From Candidatus Dadabacteria bacterium (GTDB taxonomy: Bacteria; Desulfobacterota_D; UBA1144; Nemesobacterales; UBA2774): a stretch of DNA of 10,330 nt. The notes under the pieces are model-generated. The model was not told the DNA's origin. It was given only the letters and a program-made list of their open reading frames with translations, and did not search any database. The translations under genes were made by a program, and so were the position numbers. Positions within the stretch are counted from its first letter, which is position 1. The number at the start of each line of letters is the position of its first letter. The stretch spans positions 1-10,330 of the forward strand of contig DAOVUC010000031.1 of NCBI GenBank assembly GCA_030632765.1, in the 5' to 3' direction. Below are positions 7,314 to 10,330 of the stretch, in pieces.

Positions 7314-7342
7314 AACATAATCGGCTCAGACAAATTAGTCAA
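7314..7342 (-). promoter_or_regulatory. candidate sigma70 promoter of YIP1 copy 2
   Basis: Read on the minus strand, TTGACT (7337-7342) and TATGTT (7314-7319) are separated by 17 nt. Transcription would begin near 7307, giving a leader of about 35 nt that includes the GAGGAG ribosome binding site. The position also supports the start at 7272 over the longer frame. An alternative, weaker pair (TTGATA-17-TAACAT) lies just after the end of copy 1. Confidence 0.4.
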
Positions 7343-7401
7343 AACTACAAAGTTTTTATCAAATATTGAAATGTTAAGCTCTGATTAATAATATATCAAT
7401 C

Positions 7402-7938
7402 TTAGTTTAAAAATGCCCCGGGAAGTCCTAAGACCGATAATATGAGAGCTATTACTACCAGATATATGACAAAACCAATAACGCATACTCCAATTGCCCT
7501 CCAAGTACTTTTATAATCAAGAGCCTGGCGAACGGCAATTATCATTGCAACAAGCATCCAAACACTTGCAACAAAAGATATAATAGCACCTAAAAACGGA
7601 ATAAACCCGAAAATCCTAAGCACCCCTGGTGCGCTAGAAAATCCGATAGTACGAAGAAGCTCTCCTACATCCGCTTTAGTTTGAGGTTCTGGTAGAAGTT
7701 TCGTCCCAATGAAATAAGTCAAATATGCCCATACAAACCAACCAATAAGGGCAGATATTGTCCCAATAATAAGACCTTGAATGCCCAAGATTCCAATTGT
7801 TCCTATTCCACTGGCCACACTTGAAAGCACAACGACGGTCAACGCTTGACCCATTGCGCTTTTATCAGCCTCTACCTCTTCATATCGATTTATATCGAGC
7901 TTTGCAGCCCTTACCATGCGATCTAATAAACTAGCCAT
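7402..7938 (-). CDS. YIP1-family integral membrane protein, copy 1
   Basis: A 178-residue five-helix membrane protein, tandem paralog of the one at 6736-7272. An amphipathic N-terminus with LDINRYEEVEADKS precedes hydrophobic segments at about 31-50, 54-77, 98-116, 118-136 and 149-171. The hydrophilic loop TKADVGELLRTIGFSSAPG and the region VAMIIAVRQALDYKSTW are close to identical in pattern to copy 2 and are typical of Yip1-domain proteins. Two adjacent ATGs (7941 and 7938) are possible. AAGGAGG at 7946-7952 is 7 nt from the second and only 4 nt from the first, so the second is preferred; the alternative adds one Met. No function beyond membrane residence can be read from the sequence. The two copies probably arose by local duplication. 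Confidence 0.87.
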   Translation of the reverse strand: MASLLDRMVRAAKLDINRYEEVEADKSAMGQALTVVVLSSVASGIGTIGILGIQGLIIGTISALIGWFVWAYLTYFIGTKLLPEPQTKADVGELLRTIGFSSAPGVLRIFGFIPFLGAIISFVASVWMLVAMIIAVRQALDYKSTWRAIGVCVIGFVIYLVVIALILSVLGLPGAFLN

Positions 7939-7972
7939 CATTTATCCTCCTTAGAATTTCCTGATTAAAAAG

Positions 7973-8001
7973 ATAATAAAACTTTAAAAGCCTTTCGTCA
8001 A
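7973..8001 (-). promoter_or_regulatory. sigma70-type promoter of YIP1 copy 1
   Basis: On the minus strand TTGACG (7996-8001), a 17-nt spacer and TATTAT (7973-7978) match the consensus at five of six positions in each box. Transcription would begin near 7966, about 25 nt before the start codon, with AAGGAGG in between. This is the cleanest promoter in the window. It shows that copy 1 need not depend on read-through from the aminotransferase gene upstream. Confidence 0.55.
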
Positions 8002-8021
8002 AGCATAAATACAACAATCTT

Positions 8022-9650
8022 TTAAAGCGCTCTACTCAGTGGGTTCTCTATACCGGATAATAATTGAAATAGGGGTCTTATCTGATCTTGAGAGCATTCT
8101 CCCATGAGAGCAATTTGAATCCAATTTCTCTCTATGAGGTAACGGCTCCTCCAATGCAGCAGAAAGCCTTCATCTTGCATTTTTTGCCCAAGCTCCTTTG
8201 AGCTAAGACAATGGGGAAGGGAAATTGTTATAAGCGCGGGTGCGGCATTGTCGCCGCTAGCAATAACACGAAACCCCATGTCTAGAATTTGCTCCCTCAC
8301 CCAAGCGGATATCTCTTCTAATTCAAGAAACCTCTTATCTTTATCGAATACTCTAAGAGAGGCACCAAGAGCGTATATAAGATTTGATGATACGGTAAAG
8401 GGAATACCTTCTGATTCCGCATAAAATCCAAGATCCAGATATCTGGGGATTGAGCCTGAATTAGGCGATATCTCATGATTATAAAATACAAATGAAAGCC
8501 CCGGATAAGAGGCGAGCCCCTTTCCGCTCACACCTGAGGCAAGATAAATATCACTCAGATCAATCGGGACAGTCCCAATCGAGCTCACACAATCAACGCA
8601 CAGACTCGTCTCTTTATTAATACAAATCTCCGTCAACAATTTCAAGTTATTTAAAACCCCAGTTGAGGTCTCCGAATGAACTGCCCATATCCATTTTATA
8701 TCCGGGCTCTGAGCAAGAGTATTTTCTATTTGCTTGGGATCGAAACACTCGCCCCAGGGGAGTTTGATTAATTCAAAGTCCAGACCGACCCTATTTGCGT
8801 GATCAATAAGCCTCTCACCAAATTCACCGTTTGAGAGAATTAACCCCTTCCCTCCCTCGAGCGACAATTGTGCGGCCACAGCATCATTCGCAAGGGAGCC
8901 GGAACCCATTAATATCTCTACGTTGTTAGAGCCTGTTAATTTGCAAAGCTGCTCCTTTACAAATTGAAAATCTTCTACGAATTCCTCGGAGCGGTGAGAG
9001 ACAGGCGGCTCGCACAGGGCCCTTTTGACTTCTGCGCCGACACTCACCGGCCCTGGAAGAAGGTTTACAGGCTCATTATTCTTAAGAGAGAAATTGCCTG
9101 GAAGACGAGATAACAATTTTGATTTCCGCCTAAAGTCCCATGAGGATTGGAGCGTTAAATACATTGGCTGATACCTGGCCTCTTGTGTTCCGACTTCGGG
9201 ACCAAAGGGCTTAAATCCAAACTGTTTATAGAACCTGAGCCTTTTTACATTTGCGGAAATAAGAGCTATATCATATTCCCTTATATCCGCGAACTTAGCT
9301 AAAACTAGGAGTAATCCCTGAATAATTCTCAGATTTCGAAAGTCCTGCTCGATAGACAACAAGCGGAATTCACAGGCAGATTTGTGCTCAGGAAGATAAG
9401 AATTCAGGTCTTGTAGTTTCTGGTCTAATGAGAAAGGGCGCTTATCCCTGACAGCTATCATGCCTAATAATTTCTTAGCTCTTGTACAAATAATGTAGCT
9501 ATTTTCGCTGTTGAATTTATCTACAAGCGATCTATCCATATTCTCTTTATGTTGAGGTATTTCTTCTACAAAGGTCCTGTAGTTGAGCTCGTTTATTTGC
9601 TCAAACTCCCAGTCTTCAGATGCGATTTTAAACTCCAATTTTGTATTCAT
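8022..9650 (-). CDS. GNAT acetyltransferase-like domain fused to a class V aminotransferase
   Basis: A 542-residue two-domain protein. Residues about 1-175 look like a GNAT fold: LGMIAVRDKRPF as a central strand, FRLLSIEQDFRNLRIIQGLLLVL as the strand-helix of the acetyl-CoA region, and NVKRLRFYKQFGFKPFG as the usual C-terminal motif. The pyrophosphate-binding loop lacks the usual Q/R-x-x-G-x-G/A glycines. Residues about 195-535 are a fold-type I, class V PLP aminotransferase of the alanine-glyoxylate / serine-pyruvate / 2-aminoethylphosphonate group. It has LLPGPVSV, SHRSEEF, MGSGSLAND, HSETSTGVLNN, VDCVSSIGTVPIDL with Asp353 binding the pyridine nitrogen, and SGVSGKG with Lys377 as the PLP lysine. 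The transaminase half appears intact; the substrate is unknown. The ATG at 9650 lies 13 nt after the DCC gene, so the two are probably cotranscribed. No strong ribosome binding site is visible. Confidence 0.88.
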   Translation of the reverse strand: MNTKLEFKIASEDWEFEQINELNYRTFVEEIPQHKENMDRSLVDKFNSENSYIICTRAKKLLGMIAVRDKRPFSLDQKLQDLNSYLPEHKSACEFRLLSIEQDFRNLRIIQGLLLVLAKFADIREYDIALISANVKRLRFYKQFGFKPFGPEVGTQEARYQPMYLTLQSSWDFRRKSKLLSRLPGNFSLKNNEPVNLLPGPVSVGAEVKRALCEPPVSHRSEEFVEDFQFVKEQLCKLTGSNNVEILMGSGSLANDAVAAQLSLEGGKGLILSNGEFGERLIDHANRVGLDFELIKLPWGECFDPKQIENTLAQSPDIKWIWAVHSETSTGVLNNLKLLTEICINKETSLCVDCVSSIGTVPIDLSDIYLASGVSGKGLASYPGLSFVFYNHEISPNSGSIPRYLDLGFYAESEGIPFTVSSNLIYALGASLRVFDKDKRFLELEEISAWVREQILDMGFRVIASGDNAAPALITISLPHCLSSKELGQKMQDEGFLLHWRSRYLIERNWIQIALMGECSQDQIRPLFQLLSGIENPLSRAL

Positions 9651-9663
9651 TTATGCGTATTAT

Positions 9664-10077
9664 CTACTCTAAGAATCTGCTCTTTATATCCGCGCCAGGA
9701 ATCATACACTCCACCCTCTTTCCGTACCATTTGTACCTGTTTCTAGCAACTATATCATAAAAGTAATCTCTAATAGGCCTAGGAACCAACATAAAAACAC
9801 AAAAGAGCGGCCAGAGAGCTCCTAAGCTTTGTACAATCTTGAGCGCGGCAGTTGATTTTAAATAATAATTGTTGTTTTCGATTAATATTATTGAGTCAAG
9901 TTTATCATAGGAAAGGTCAAATCTTGAGATAAGTTGCTTTCCGGTCTCTGATTGAAGAGGGGCAAATCTATATATACCAGAGGAGTCTCTATTTATTATG
10001 AACTGAACTAATCCACTGCATAGATTGCATACTCCGTCAAATAAAATCACTGGATTTCGAACTTCAGGGGCACTCAT
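9664..10077 (-). CDS. DCC-family (DUF393) thiol-disulfide oxidoreductase-like protein
   Basis: A 137-residue protein of the DCC family, named for the conserved Asp-Cys-Cys near its N-terminus. FDGVCNLC at 13-20 supplies Asp14, Cys17 and Cys20, a thioredoxin-like CxxC. Further family marks are RFAPLQSETG in the middle, an LWP-containing hydrophobic helix, VPRPIRDYFYD, and the C-terminal RNRYKWYGKR-x-ECMIPG. Members are annotated as predicted thiol-disulfide oxidoreductases, but their physiological substrates are not well established. The ATG at 10077 is preferred over an adjacent in-frame TTG at 10080; only a weak GAG-containing ribosome binding site precedes it. The downstream GNAT-aminotransferase gene starts 13 nt after its stop. 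The gap 10078-10130 contains no clear promoter. Confidence 0.93.
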   Translation of the reverse strand: MSAPEVRNPVILFDGVCNLCSGLVQFIINRDSSGIYRFAPLQSETGKQLISRFDLSYDKLDSIILIENNNYYLKSTAALKIVQSLGALWPLFCVFMLVPRPIRDYFYDIVARNRYKWYGKRVECMIPGADIKSRFLE

Positions 10078-10130
10078 CAATTATCTCGGAGTTCATATAT
10101 TTAGTTGTATAGTCTTAAAAAAATTCTCCT

Positions 10131-10330
10131 TTATTTCTTACCTACAGCAATAACTATATACCATTTACCCTCAAATTGGCTAATAGGAAAGGGTGTTGGA
10201 GTTAAAGGAACATTTACTACCCTATTTTCTTTCTTTCCGTCAACTTCTACAGTTTTTTGTTTTTCAACTACAAGCATCATTAAGTGACTTGGTGGAATCT
10301 TATAATAGACAGATGATCCCATCATGGTAA
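10131..10330 (-). CDS. C-terminal part of an unrecognised protein, cut by the window edge
   Basis: The minus-strand frame is open from the right edge to a TAA at 10131-10133, showing 65 residues. Met codons at 10325 and 10322 could be starts, but the frame continues past them to the edge and neither has a visible ribosome binding site inside the window. It is therefore treated as the 3-prime end of a longer gene. The sequence is soluble in character: a central charged stretch (EKQKTVEVDGKKE), the proline-rich VPLTPTPFP, and a hydrophobic end GKWYIVIAVGKK that looks like a terminal beta strand. I recognise no family. It lies upstream of, and in the same direction as, the DCC gene. Confidence 0.5.
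   Translation of the reverse strand, partial: TMMGSSVYYKIPPSHLMMLVVEKQKTVEVDGKKENRVVNVPLTPTPFPISQFEGKWYIVIAVGKK

Noticed and set aside
7982..8006. Small CTTT-GACG-AAAG hairpin followed by TTTT on the minus strand, possible terminator of the aminotransferase gene
   Set aside because: The stem is only four perfect pairs and sits on the -35 box of a convincing promoter, so it is more likely coincidental.
10105..10287. Plus-strand open frame of 60 codons near the right edge
   Set aside because: It is opposite the partial minus-strand gene, with a low-complexity Phe/Ser/Thr-rich translation. The minus-strand reading has a more protein-like sequence and stays open to the edge.
1..10330. CRISPR array, transposon, phage or defence island
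   Set aside because: No regularly spaced repeats, transposase or integrase motifs, terminal inverted repeats or recognisable defence domains were seen. The genes are mostly housekeeping.

Overview
The window looks like a chromosomal stretch of a Gram-negative bacterium of the broad deltaproteobacterial grade, possibly an uncultured relative. The main reason is the gene order NAD(P)HX repair enzyme - tsaE - lysC - cimA, which I recall from Geobacter-like genomes. A second reason is that the citramalate synthase is of the type characterised there. Base composition is moderately AT-rich. Three well-formed sigma70-type promoters can be seen: TTGACT-17-TTTAAT, TTGACG-17-TATTAT and TTGACT-17-TATGTT. 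The phylum assignment is inference; no rRNA or tRNA is present to settle it.

Layout. Positions 32-1697 (+) hold two tandem paralogous small Cys/His-rich proteins, probably zinc-binding, followed by a short secreted type I phosphodiesterase/nucleotide pyrophosphatase-like protein. A hairpin with a T-run lies at 1755-1797. Positions 1808-6678 (+) form a compact operon. It encodes a bifunctional NAD(P)HX epimerase/dehydratase, the t6A-tRNA ATPase TsaE, aspartokinase LysC (frames overlapping tsaE by 49 nt) and citramalate synthase CimA (ATGA overlap with lysC). LysC has a strong internal Shine-Dalgarno and in-frame ATG exactly where alpha2beta2 aspartokinases start their separate beta subunit.

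All remaining genes (6736-10330) lie on the minus strand and converge on cimA. Read in transcription order from the right edge they are: the C-terminal end of an unrecognised protein, a DCC-family (DUF393) thiol-disulfide-type protein, a GNAT-class V aminotransferase fusion, and two tandem YIP1-type five-helix membrane proteins. Each YIP1 gene has its own promoter. The array ends in a small terminator hairpin next to the end of cimA.

Functionally the plus operon joins amino-acid biosynthesis with housekeeping repair and tRNA modification. LysC feeds lysine, methionine and threonine. CimA makes isoleucine from pyruvate without threonine. TsaE serves threonylcarbamoyl-adenosine formation, which consumes threonine. 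I found no CRISPR array, transposon, phage gene, integron, riboswitch or obvious defence system. The longest gene-free stretch is about 170 nt (326-495). The observations most worth a second look are the twin zinc-ligand proteins, the internal lysC start and the GNAT-aminotransferase fusion with its degenerate acetyl-CoA loop.
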